A stretch of DNA of 11,991 nt from Oscillospiraceae bacterium. GTDB lineage: Bacteria > Bacillota > Clostridia > Oscillospirales > Ruminococcaceae. The stretch is taken from positions 1 through 11,991 of the forward strand of contig JAEDLR010000058.1 of assembly GCA_016295145.1 (NCBI GenBank), read 5' to 3'. A model generated the notes under the pieces. It had not been told where the DNA came from. It ran no database searches and saw only the letters and a program-made list of their open reading frames with translations. This document shows positions 6,137 to 11,991 of this stretch, piece by piece (position 1 is the first letter of the stretch; every line of letters starts with the position of its first letter). The position numbers and the translations under genes are program-made.

Positions 6137-8077
6137 ATGTTTCATATGACTTATCGTAAGGTTTGTCTGCTGATCGCAGACTTTGTGATGCTGATGGTCT
6201 GTGCCATTCTTTCGTATTATATGACGATGCTCATTGGCTTGAAGGAAACTTCACCCGGGCAGCTTGCCATTGTGGGTGCGGTTTCTGCCATTGTCAGTAT
6301 GCTTACGCTGTGGATCTGCGGTGCCTATGCAAAGCAGTGGCGTCACTCTACCCGTAAGGATTATTTGCGCTGTGTGTACGGTATCGTCAGCGGTACGATC
6401 ATCGCCGGCGGTATTACGCTTGCTACAGATCACGCAATGCACATTGTTTACTGGGCGTTTTTTGTTGCGTTCAGCAGTGCGGTGCTGATCGCATTCCGCT
6501 TTCTGTTCCGCAGAACATTTCTTCCCGAGGCGGAGGCAGCCGCCGCCAGCGAGGACAGCAATGCCAAGCGCGTTATGATTATCGGCGCAGGCAATGCAGG
6601 TACGATGCTGCTGACCGATATTGAAAATGCACGCACCGATCCCGAACATCCGGCATACAGCTATCTGCCGGTGTGTATGATCGACGATAATATGTCTTTG
6701 GTGGGCAATACCATCAGGGGCGTAAAGGTAATGGGCTCTACCAAGGAGATCCCGGTAATCTGCCAGCGTGAAAAAATCGACCTGATCGTGCTCGCCATTC
6801 CTTCCAGTGATGAAACCGACCGCAAGCGCATTCTGGATATTTGCAGTGAGACCAAGCTGCCCATCAAGGTGTTGCCCTTTATCTCGCAGCTTGTACTGGG
6901 CGATACCCCCGAGGAGCGCGTGCTGCTTTCACAGGTGCGCGATATTGATGTGGAGGGGCTGCTGGGTCGTGAACCGATTACCTTTGATAAAGAAGATATC
7001 CGCGCACTGATCCAGGGGAAAGTGTGTATGGTAACCGGCGGCGGCGGCAGTATTGGCTCCGAGTTGGTGCGTCAGATCGCCGAGTATCATCCTGCGCAGG
7101 TGGTGATCGTAGATATCTACGAGAACAATGCCTACGATATCCAGACCGAGCTTTCTATGCGCTACGGCGAGAAACTCAATCTTGTGACGCTGATCGCCTC
7201 TGTGCGTGATTATCACCGCATGAGCCAGATTTTTGACCGTTACCGTCCCGATATCGTGTTCCATGCCGCGGCCCATAAGCACGTTCCGCTGATGGAACAC
7301 GCCCCCATGGAAGCCATCAAGAACAATGTCATCGGTACGCTGAATGTTGCAACCCTCGCTGATTTCTTCCATGTCAAGAAATTCGTGATGATCTCTACCG
7401 ATAAGGCGGTCAACCCCACCAATGTTATGGGCGCTTCCAAGCGCTGCTGCGAGATGATCGTGCAGTATTTGGCGCAGAGCAAAACCGATACCGAATTTGT
7501 CACTACCCGCTTCGGCAATGTGCTTGGCTCTAACGGCTCGGTGATTCCGCTGTTCAAGCGGCAGATCGAGTCGGGCGGTCCCGTTACCGTTACCCATCCC
7601 GATATCATACGCTACTTTATGACCATCCCCGAGGCGGTTTCTCTGGTGCTGCAAGCAGGTGCTATGGCACACGGCGGCGAGATCTTTGTGTTGGATATGG
7701 GCGAGCCGGTCAAAATTGTATCTCTTGCAGAAAACCTCATCCGTATGTACGGCAAGGTGCCGTATAAGGATATCGAGATTCACTTTACCGGTCTGCGCCC
7801 CGGCGAGAAGCTGTTCGAGGAGCTTTTGATGAATGAGGAGGGGCTGACCAGTACTAGCAACAAGAAGATCTTCATTGGTCAGCAGATCTCCATTGATCCC
7901 ATTTCGTTTATGGAAAAGCTCAATACCCTGCGCGATGCCGCAAACGCCAATCAGGCACAGGAAACTGTGGAGCTGCTGGCGGATCTGGTACCGACCTTCC
8001 ACCACAAGGCGATGGAACTGCACGATGAACCCGTGCATTCTGCAACGTGTGATGCACCCTCACCTGTAACTGTATAA
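6137..8077 (+). CDS. Membrane UDP-N-acetylglucosamine 4,6-dehydratase (FlaA1/CapD/PglF family)
   Basis: Polytopic nucleotide-sugar dehydratase of 646 residues, the full length of the PglF/WbpM class. It converts UDP-GlcNAc to the 4-keto-6-deoxy sugar that feeds bacillosamine, QuiNAc or FucNAc synthesis for surface polysaccharide or glycoprotein. Four membrane helices lie at about 8-30, 43-64, 80-98 and 103-125. A first Rossmann domain has GAGNAG (150-155). The catalytic Rossmann domain starts with VTGGGGSIGSE (299-309) and carries the S420-T421-D422-K423 motif with M431 and K435; the T-to-M spacing of ten matches PglF T395/M405. The sequence HAAAHKHVPLMEHAP is also typical. It looks fully functional. 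Start: ATG at 6137 behind AAGGGAG, with a rather long 12-base spacing. It is a single-gene unit without glycosyltransferases or aminotransferases beside it, so the sugar product is not settled. It ends at a strong terminator. Confidence 0.93.
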   Translation: MFHMTYRKVCLLIADFVMLMVCAILSYYMTMLIGLKETSPGQLAIVGAVSAIVSMLTLWICGAYAKQWRHSTRKDYLRCVYGIVSGTIIAGGITLATDHAMHIVYWAFFVAFSSAVLIAFRFLFRRTFLPEAEAAAASEDSNAKRVMIIGAGNAGTMLLTDIENARTDPEHPAYSYLPVCMIDDNMSLVGNTIRGVKVMGSTKEIPVICQREKIDLIVLAIPSSDETDRKRILDICSETKLPIKVLPFISQLVLGDTPEERVLLSQVRDIDVEGLLGREPITFDKEDIRALIQGKVCMVTGGGGSIGSELVRQIAEYHPAQVVIVDIYENNAYDIQTELSMRYGEKLNLVTLIASVRDYHRMSQIFDRYRPDIVFHAAAHKHVPLMEHAPMEAIKNNVIGTLNVATLADFFHVKKFVMISTDKAVNPTNVMGASKRCCEMIVQYLAQSKTDTEFVTTRFGNVLGSNGSVIPLFKRQIESGGPVTVTHPDIIRYFMTIPEAVSLVLQAGAMAHGGEIFVLDMGEPVKIVSLAENLIRMYGKVPYKDIEIHFTGLRPGEKLFEELLMNEEGLTSTSNKKIFIGQQISIDPISFMEKLNTLRDAANANQAQETVELLADLVPTFHHKAMELHDEPVHSATCDAPSPVTV

Positions 8078-8100
8078 ACAGTGTTCAATCGTCAAAAAGG

Positions 8101-8137
8101 AATCCACCCTTGATAAGCAATCAGGGGTGGATTTTTT
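8101..8137. terminator. Bidirectional intrinsic terminator between the dehydratase and the remnant genes
   Basis: Fourteen-base-pair stem, AATCCACCCTTGAT (8101-8114) with ATCAGGGGTGGATT (8120-8133), one T-G pair, loop AAGCA. On the plus strand the stem runs into six T (8132-8137). On the minus strand the stem is followed by CC and five T (complement of 8094-8100). It therefore serves both the plus-strand dehydratase and the minus-strand remnant genes. Confidence 0.9.
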
Positions 8138-8141
8138 GCGC

Positions 8142-8354
8142 TTATTCTATCACTGTGATGGTGATATCGCCGCTTGTGCTCTCAGCACGCAGTTCGTCGT
8201 CGGCATCGCCCGATGGGGGACAGTGAATATCACCGCTGGATGATTCTGCTGAAAACCGCATACCGGACAGTACCGAAACTGCGATTTCTCCCGATGTGGA
8301 TTGAAATGCCATCCTGCCTTCCACTGGATCTGCTCCATCGGCGTTGATGCTTTG
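8142..8354 (-). pseudogene. 3' remnant of a DUF4097 (putative adhesin-like) gene
   Basis: The last about 70 codons of an open frame that begins just after a TAA at 8357-8355 and ends at TAA 8144-8142. The peptide shows the repeating beta-strand motif of DUF4097 C-termini: FQSTSGEIAV, then AESSSGDIHC, then AESTSGDITITV at the very end. DUF4097 proteins are normally several times longer, so the N-terminal part is missing. The first ATG (MAF...) has no usable ribosome site; a GTG at 8324 is possible but lacks AGGAGG. The remnant lies directly downstream of the GH5 remnant, in the same frame and on the same strand, separated by two in-frame stops. Intact DUF4097 genes often sit with PadR-type regulators; none is here. 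Most likely non-functional. Confidence 0.55.
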
Positions 8355-8384
8355 TTATGAATTTGTAATGGATATCATCCTTTT

Positions 8385-8672
8385 TCAGCGCAGAATCTCG
8401 CACTGCATATCGTCCACCATGCGGTTGACATAGGTGCTGTTCCAGAATTGCGATGACCAGTTGCTCCAGAAGAAGCGCATACCCTTGACTTGCGCCGGTG
8501 TGCCGGTATTCTCACCGATGATACGGTTGCCGCTTACCTGTAATTCACCGTAGTAGCTGACAGGGACCCCCTCTGTTGCGGCAGGCTGTGCAGCCAGCCA
8601 ATGGTTTGCTGTAACACTGCCAAGTGCCGTGAATGCTGCACAAAGCAGCCCCATGATGTGTTTTTCCTTCAT
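8385..8672 (-). pseudogene. 5' remnant of a secreted GH5 cellulase-like gene
   Basis: Encodes 95 residues: a signal peptide (MKEKHIMGLLCAAFTAL and following, to about residue 28-33) and then the typical opening of a glycoside hydrolase family 5 catalytic domain, YYGELQVSGNRIIGE followed by VKGMRFFWSNWS and ending in CEILR, where a full enzyme would continue with the conserved R and the whole TIM barrel. Instead a TGA follows at once, so the catalytic glutamates are absent and no activity is expected. The start signals are still perfect: AGGAGG at 8681-8686 lies 8 bases before the ATG at 8672. Transcription may still occur and produce a small secreted peptide. The preserved start with a lost body, next to a lost-head DUF4097 gene, fits a deletion. 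A real 95-residue protein is the less likely alternative. Confidence 0.7.
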
Positions 8673-8680
8673 AACGGTTA

Positions 8681-8686
8681 CCTCCT
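8681..8686 (-). promoter_or_regulatory. Consensus ribosome binding site of the GH5 remnant
   Basis: AGGAGG on the minus strand, 8 bases from the start ATG at 8672. Its perfect state shows the expression signals have outlived the gene body. Confidence 0.75.
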
Positions 8687-8720
8687 GATAATGAATACGC
8701 TGTAGGTTCTATGCTATTTC

Positions 8721-8743
8721 GTGAATATTCACATGATATTATA
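8721..8743 (-). promoter_or_regulatory. -10 box and overlapping palindrome upstream of the GH5 remnant
   Basis: On the minus strand TATAAT lies at 8743 to 8738, and the perfect 12-base palindrome GTGAATATTCAC (8721-8732) covers the expected transcript start. No good -35 hexamer sits at 16-18 bases. That region instead holds the tandem repeat listed next, which suggests the promoter depended on an activator. Confidence concerns the sequence elements; function is inferred. Confidence 0.4.
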
Positions 8744-8747
8744 CAAA

Positions 8748-8765
8748 CAGGATAATCAGGATAAT
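8748..8765 (+). repeat. Tandem 9-base duplication in the -35 region
   Basis: CAGGATAAT occurs twice in immediate succession (8748-8756 and 8757-8765), right where the -35 box of the GH5-remnant promoter should be. It may be a double binding site for a regulator or a slippage duplication. Confidence 0.5.
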
Positions 8766-8849
8766 TATGAGCCGGTGTGAAACATCAAGCTGCAGTGTGT
8801 CAAACAGTCAAGCTATCCCGCATATACTGAGAGCAAAGGTGGTGACAAT

Positions 8850-9548
8850 ATGCAGTTTTTATCGGGTATACTGGGCAGAATGCTGTTGCTGCTGCTTCAT
8901 GTGGACGTGGCTGCGGCATTTCCACCTGCACTGAGCAAGGAGGAGGAGCAGGCTTGTCTGGATGGGCTGAAGCGAGGCGACCGCCGGGCACGGGAAAAGC
9001 TGATTTCGCACAATTTGCGGCTAGTGGCGCATATGACGAAGAAATTCTACTCCCCCGACCGTGAGCAGGAGGAGTTGATCTCTGTGGGGACGCTGGGTTT
9101 GATGAAAGCGGTGGATTCCTTTGACCCAGACAAGGGTGCACGGTTTGCGACATACGCTGCGCGCTGCATCGAGAATGAGATCCTGATGCAATACCGCGCA
9201 AAACGCAAACACGCAGGCGAGGTATTCTTTGATGAACCGCTGGAGTACGACAAGGACGGCAATGCACTGACCCTGAAGGATTTTATCAGCGATGATGGGA
9301 ATCTGGAGGATGAAGTGGCACAGGCGATGCAGCAAAAGCAGTTGTATGACTATCTGAAGCATAAACTCACAGAGCGTGAACGCACTGTCATTGCACGGCG
9401 GTACGGTTTGATGGGGTATCTGCCGCAAACTCAGCGGGAGGTCGCCGATGCGATGGGGATCAGCCGTTCATATGTATCACGCATTGAAAAGCGTGCGCTG
9501 CTGCAACTGCGTAAGGCGTATGCGAGTATCGGCATTTATGAACCGTAA
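8850..9548 (+). CDS. sigK: RNA polymerase sporulation sigma factor SigK
   Basis: Late mother-cell sigma factor that switches on coat and spore-maturation genes. The 232-residue product keeps the hydrophobic pro-sequence (residues 1-25, MQFLSGILGRMLLLLLHV), which anchors pro-SigK in the membrane until the SpoIVFB protease cuts it. Sigma region 2 follows: HNLRLVAHMTKKF (54-66), EELISVGTLGLMKAVDSFD (74-92) and FATYAARCIENEILMQYR (99-116) with the promoter-melting and -10 recognition parts. Region 4 has TERERTVIARRYGL (174-187) and a helix-turn-helix (193-216). The gene is continuous, not split by a skin-type element. Start: ATG at 8850 behind AGGTGGTG. It stands apart from the usual spo clusters; the next gene begins 68 bases later with its own promoter and no clear terminator lies between. 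Its presence argues that the organism forms, or descends from lineages forming, endospores. Confidence 0.92.
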   Translation: MQFLSGILGRMLLLLLHVDVAAAFPPALSKEEEQACLDGLKRGDRRAREKLISHNLRLVAHMTKKFYSPDREQEELISVGTLGLMKAVDSFDPDKGARFATYAARCIENEILMQYRAKRKHAGEVFFDEPLEYDKDGNALTLKDFISDDGNLEDEVAQAMQQKQLYDYLKHKLTERERTVIARRYGLMGYLPQTQREVADAMGISRSYVSRIEKRALLQLRKAYASIGIYEP

Positions 9549-9553
9549 CGGTT
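9541..9553. repeat. Small perfect inverted repeat centred on the sigK stop codon
   Basis: AACCG and CGGTT flank the TAA stop codon, which forms the three-base loop. It overlaps the start of the next promoter's -35 box and has no T-run, so it is not a terminator. It may be chance. Confidence 0.3.
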
Positions 9554-9580
9554 GACAATCAGCGGCAATTGTGTTAGAAT
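9552..9580 (+). promoter_or_regulatory. Sigma-A promoter of the metallopeptidase lipoprotein gene
   Basis: TTGACA (9552-9557), 17 bases, then TAGAAT (9575-9580) with an extended -10 (TGT before it). It starts 4 bases after the sigK stop codon, giving a leader of about 30 bases. Confidence 0.8.
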
Positions 9581-9616
9581 ACTAGGGAAGAGTGTCTTAT
9601 TTAGGAGGACTGTACA

Positions 9617-11236
9617 ATGAAGTTCAAATGCTGTCTGGCAGTGCTCGCTGCCGTGACAATGACCGTAAGCTGCACCGGCTGTTCACTGGGTGATTCGATC
9701 ATGAAGAAGCTTTTGGGCATTGAGGACTATCAGTTGACTGCTGAGCAGCAGGCGCAACGCTTCGATGTGGAGGGAATGCGGCGCAAGGCAGAGGAAATGT
9801 CCGATACATGGACGCGGTTGGATAAGGATGCCCAGCTGCGGGAGGATATTGAGTGGATGATTGCCCAAGCCGATGCGGCAGCGGAAGTCTACTTTACCAA
9901 TGAACTTGCATACTATGCCGATTGGAAGAATCCTGCGGTGGAGGCAATGTACAATCAGACCTATGAGGATTACTATGTCGCCTTTGAGATCCTCTATTGG
10001 ACGCTGATGAACGGCTATCACAATTCCACCTATGATGAAATCTTCGGCGAATATCTCGGCGACGTTGCGGAAGATCAGAACTATAAAGATTACTATACTG
10101 CCATCTCGTTGGAAAAGACGATACATAACGGTCAATCGGACAGTGCCTACTACAACGGCGCACTGAATGACTACTACGATGTTTCCGGGGATACTTCTAT
10201 GGATGCAGACGACGCAGATCTGGAATGTGCCAAGATGTATCTGGAAAATCTGAAAACCTACGATTGCAGCGCGTATCTGTACGATATGTATGCCCGTGAC
10301 TATCAAGCAGAAGATACCTCGGCACTGTATGCGCAGATGCTTACAGAGCTGCAGCCCCTTTACGATGCGCTGTATGAAATGGTGGTGGAGCATCCCAAAT
10401 ACGAGGCGCTGTATACCGATGCACTGGGCGTGGATGATCTGTTTGGTACGGTGCGCAACTATGCCGCCCGCATCTCTCCCGAGCTGGAGACTTCTGCGCA
10501 GAAGCTCATCGATGAGCAGTGGTACACCATCGGTACGGGGGATGCGTGCTATACGGGCAGCTACTGCATTTCCATTCCCGGTAAGGAAAAGGCACTGCTG
10601 TACATCTACCAGAACCACGAGTTTTACGATTTCTCTACCGCTGTCCATGAGTTCGGACATTTCCATGCCGAGTGGCGCAATGATATCTCACTGTTTTATC
10701 AGGTCAACTGCGTGGATATTGCCGAGGTGCAATCCCAGGGGTTGAGTATGTTGTACACGGAATTTTACGATGATATTTTCGGGGAGAATGCTGAGTATCT
10801 GGAAATGGTCGCACTGTATGATATTGTGGATTCCATCGTCTGCGGTCTGGCAGTGGGCGAGTTTGAATACCGCGTGATGGAGCAGTTGGATGATATCACT
10901 GCTGAGGAAGTGGTGGAGCTGTTCTACGAGATCAACGATGCGGCGAATACAGGCTATATCCTGAAGGATATCAGCCATTTGTACGAGCAGCCCGGTTATT
11001 ATGTCAGCTATGCCATCTCTGCCATTTCTGCTATGCAGATCTACATTACTATGCAGGATGACTTTGACGAGGCTGTAAAGATGTATGAAGCCATTGCGGA
11101 GATCTCCTCCAATGACGGGAAGTATGAGATAGGCGGTGCCATGGAGGTGTGCGGCTTTGACGATATCTTTGCACCGGAAACCATGACCGCGATCGCGGAT
11201 GAGGTGCGTGGGTTCATCGCAGAGTGCCAGTCGTGA
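9617..11236 (+). CDS. Putative lipoprotein zinc metallopeptidase, M3-like (HEFGH...E)
   Basis: Exported 539-residue protein with an N-terminal signal (MKFKCCLAVLAAVTMTV) ending in a cysteine-rich lipobox region, SCTGCS, so it is probably a membrane-anchored lipoprotein; the box fits the consensus only loosely. The central region (about 60-330) is acidic and tyrosine-rich, mostly helical by appearance. The sequence STAVHEFGHF places a zinc site at H344 and H348 with catalytic E345. The third ligand is probably E370 in DIAEVQSQGL, 21 residues after the second histidine; the same AEVxS context and a similar spacing are seen in M3 oligoendopeptidases. Overall it resembles M3 only around this motif, so the family is tentative. 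It is likely to cut peptides at the outer cell surface; the substrate is unknown. Start: AGGAGG at 9603-9608, 8 bases before the ATG. Own promoter and terminator. Location after sigK may hint at sporulation but proves nothing. Confidence 0.8.
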   Translation: MKFKCCLAVLAAVTMTVSCTGCSLGDSIMKKLLGIEDYQLTAEQQAQRFDVEGMRRKAEEMSDTWTRLDKDAQLREDIEWMIAQADAAAEVYFTNELAYYADWKNPAVEAMYNQTYEDYYVAFEILYWTLMNGYHNSTYDEIFGEYLGDVAEDQNYKDYYTAISLEKTIHNGQSDSAYYNGALNDYYDVSGDTSMDADDADLECAKMYLENLKTYDCSAYLYDMYARDYQAEDTSALYAQMLTELQPLYDALYEMVVEHPKYEALYTDALGVDDLFGTVRNYAARISPELETSAQKLIDEQWYTIGTGDACYTGSYCISIPGKEKALLYIYQNHEFYDFSTAVHEFGHFHAEWRNDISLFYQVNCVDIAEVQSQGLSMLYTEFYDDIFGENAEYLEMVALYDIVDSIVCGLAVGEFEYRVMEQLDDITAEEVVELFYEINDAANTGYILKDISHLYEQPGYYVSYAISAISAMQIYITMQDDFDEAVKMYEAIAEISSNDGKYEIGGAMEVCGFDDIFAPETMTAIADEVRGFIAECQS

Positions 11237-11249
11237 TTCCATATGCTTT

Positions 11250-11282
11250 GCAGGCAGTGCATTTCGTGCTGCCTGCCTTTTT
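11250..11282 (+). terminator. Intrinsic terminator after the metallopeptidase gene
   Basis: GCAGGCAG (11250-11257) pairs with CTGCCTGC (11269-11276). The stem can extend by three more pairs (two of them G-T) around an ATTTC loop and is followed by C and five T (11278-11282). It is 13 bases after the stop codon. Confidence 0.85.
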
Positions 11283-11312
11283 GCGAAAAAATTGTTCTTG
11301 CGCTAAAAATAC

Positions 11313-11341
11313 TTGACAATCTCTTGCGAGTATAGTATAAT
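11313..11341 (+). promoter_or_regulatory. Consensus sigma-A promoter of the RNase Y gene
   Basis: TTGACA (11313-11318), exactly 17 bases, then TATAAT (11336-11341), both perfect. The expected start near 11348 is about 300 bases before the coding region, so the transcript has a long leader. Confidence 0.85.
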
Positions 11342-11347
11342 ATTGAT

Positions 11348-11639
11348 ATGTATTTTGCATTGCACCCCTGAAGCACTTGTGCAACGGGTGTTCTGTGGCG
11401 CGGACGCGCCGTTTTTGCTGATTTCATTTTCTTATTCTTTTTTCAGTGCCGCTTGCCCGTGTGGGCAGCAGGCTGTTGATATTGGCAGGTATGGTGTATC
11501 AGACTGTACCGCCGCTTCATCTGTACATAAGCGAAAAACATAAGGGAATTTATCAAACGGTGTTGTTCCTGTCGCAGAATCAGGGTGTATCGTATAGATA
11601 CTGCCGTGGGGCGTTTTCCCTGCGGCAACTGATAATGAC
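11348..11639 (+). promoter_or_regulatory. Long hairpin-rich 5' leader of the RNase Y mRNA
   Basis: No convincing gene lies in this stretch. Four foldable parts are visible. (a) TTGCAC (11360-11365) can pair with GTGCAA (11379-11384), or GCACCC (11362-11367) with GGGTGT (11386-11391); the two are mutually exclusive. (b) A terminator-like hairpin lies at 11396-11416 (own entry). (c) TGCCC (11454-11458) pairs with GGGCA (11463-11467). (d) GTATC (11587-11591) pairs with GATAC (11597-11601), followed by a ten-base-pair hairpin (11602-11611 with 11618-11627) ending 12 bases before the ribosome site. Frames open here begin at unsupported GTG or ATG codons without a ribosome site. Such a leader could control RNase Y amount, for example by autoregulation; this is an inference. 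Confidence 0.5.
11396..11416 (+). terminator. Possible attenuator inside the RNase Y leader
   Basis: GGCGC (11397-11401) pairs with GCGCC (11406-11410) around GGAC, closed by a T-G pair at 11396/11411, and five T follow (11412-11416). A competing outer pairing AACGG (11383-11387) with CCGTT (11409-11413) shares bases with the upstream helices, so an on/off switch is conceivable. The short stem makes it a weak terminator at best. Confidence 0.4.
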
Positions 11640-11645
11640 AGGAGG
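11640..11645 (+). promoter_or_regulatory. Ribosome binding site indicating a TTG start for RNase Y
   Basis: AGGAGG followed by 8 bases and TTG (11654). The first in-frame ATG codons (11669 and 11672) are 23 or more bases away, too far for this site. Confidence 0.7.
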
Positions 11646-11653
11646 AAATTGAA

Positions 11654-11991
11654 TTGTTGTGTACTCTCATGATGGCGATCAGTAACCCCATCGCGATCGT
11701 GGCAATTCTCATCGCACTCATCGCCGGCGGCGGTCTGGGCGCTGTGATTGCAGCGAAAAAAGCCACGAAAAAAGGCTTTGATGAGGGCGTTGCCCATCGA
11801 AAAATGGAGGCGGAAGCCGCCATTGGCAGTGCCGAAACCGAAGCGGAGAGAATCCGTGCCGCTGCCGAAAAAGATGCCGAAAGCCGTAAAAAGGCTGCTT
11901 TGGTTGAAGCAAAGGACGAGATCTTCAAGCTGCGTTCCGAGGCGGAGCGTGAGCTGAAAGACCGTCGCTCCGAGATGTCCCGTCAGGAGCG
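11654..11991 (+). CDS. rny: Ribonuclease Y, N-terminal part (runs off the window)
   Basis: Membrane-anchored endoribonuclease that starts mRNA decay in Firmicutes. The first 112 codons are present; the KH and HD catalytic domains lie beyond the right edge. The visible part has one hydrophobic anchor rich in Ile, Ala and Gly (about residues 8-33, ISNPIAIVAILIALIAGG and following), then a basic AAKKATKKG stop-transfer stretch, and a highly charged Ala/Glu/Lys/Arg coiled coil with the recognisable EAKDEIFKLRSEAERELKDRR segment found near this place in RNase Y proteins. Start: TTG at 11654 with AGGAGG at 8-base spacing gives MLCTLMMAIS; automatic annotation may prefer ATG 11669 or 11672, which would trim 5 or 6 residues without touching the anchor. 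It is expressed from its own consensus promoter and long leader. Confidence 0.9.
   Translation, partial: MLCTLMMAISNPIAIVAILIALIAGGGLGAVIAAKKATKKGFDEGVAHRKMEAEAAIGSAETEAERIRAAAEKDAESRKKAALVEAKDEIFKLRSEAERELKDRRSEMSRQE

Noticed and set aside
6929..8038. A 369-codon minus-strand frame inside the dehydratase gene
   Set aside because: Antisense shadow of a gene with intact NAD-binding and catalytic motifs.
8850..9548. A skin-type element splitting sigK
   Set aside because: The sigma factor reads through without interruption from pro-sequence to region 4.
9683..10666. A 327-codon minus-strand frame inside the metallopeptidase gene
   Set aside because: Antisense shadow; Ile/His/Val-rich low-complexity peptide without a start signal.
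11313..11543. A 76-codon frame starting inside the -35 box of the rny promoter
   Set aside because: Its start precedes the expected transcript start, so it would not be translated from this promoter.
11446..11652. A 68-codon frame (GTG start) in the RNase Y leader, ending at the ribosome site
   Set aside because: No ribosome binding site, no recognisable domain (it does not look like RecX, sometimes found near rny), and it runs through the hairpins. A leader peptide cannot be fully excluded.
11432..11928. Minus-strand frames opposite the RNase Y start and leader
   Set aside because: Shadows of the coiled-coil codons; no start signals.

Overview
The window comes from a moderate-GC, spore-forming Firmicute, most likely a gut or rumen member of the Oscillospiraceae/Ruminococcus group. 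The evidence is a leucine-rich-repeat protein ending in a type I dockerin, the start of a cellulase-like GH5 gene, an uninterrupted sporulation sigma factor sigK, an RNase Y gene, sigma-A type promoters with TATAAT-like -10 boxes, and strong AGGAGG-type ribosome binding sites. Nothing looks phage- or plasmid-derived: no transposase, integrase, CRISPR array, tRNA or rRNA was found. Species-level identity cannot be read from the sequence.

Layout. (1) Positions 1-3452, minus strand: a probable two-gene envelope operon. A secreted BspA-type LRR protein with a C-terminal dockerin (2001-3368) is followed after 37 bases by a membrane LtaS-like phosphoglycerol/sulfatase-fold transferase (104-1963). 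Its promoter has a perfect 7+7 inverted repeat between the -35 and -10 boxes. A second leftward promoter at 46-74 reads out of the window. (2) 3600-5107, plus: a monocistronic aspartate kinase with its own promoter and terminator and no lysine riboswitch. (3) 5170-5902, plus: a cytidylate-kinase-like protein behind a near-perfect sigma-A promoter. (4) 5969-8137, plus: a FlaA1/CapD/PglF-type UDP-N-acetylglucosamine 4,6-dehydratase, preceded by a roughly 130-base leader that can fold into several hairpins and followed by a bidirectional terminator. (5) 8142-8765, minus: a graveyard holding the 5' end of a GH5 cellulase gene and the 3' end of a DUF4097 gene, collinear and in the same frame, which looks like a deletion scar. 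(6) 8850-11282, plus: sigK, then a zinc-metallopeptidase-like lipoprotein (M3-like HEFGH...E) with its own promoter and terminator. (7) 11313-11991, plus: a strong promoter, a leader of about 300 bases with several hairpins including one terminator-like structure, and the first 112 codons of RNase Y (rny), probably starting at TTG.

The genes are mostly separate transcription units linked by cell-envelope themes (LRR-dockerin, LtaS-like transferase, nucleotide-sugar dehydratase, lipoprotein peptidase) alongside housekeeping functions (aspartate family amino acids, RNA turnover) and sporulation. No clear new multi-gene system is visible. The most interesting unexplained signals are the two structured mRNA leaders (capD-like and rny), the operator-like repeat inside the LRR-dockerin promoter, and the GH5/DUF4097 scar.
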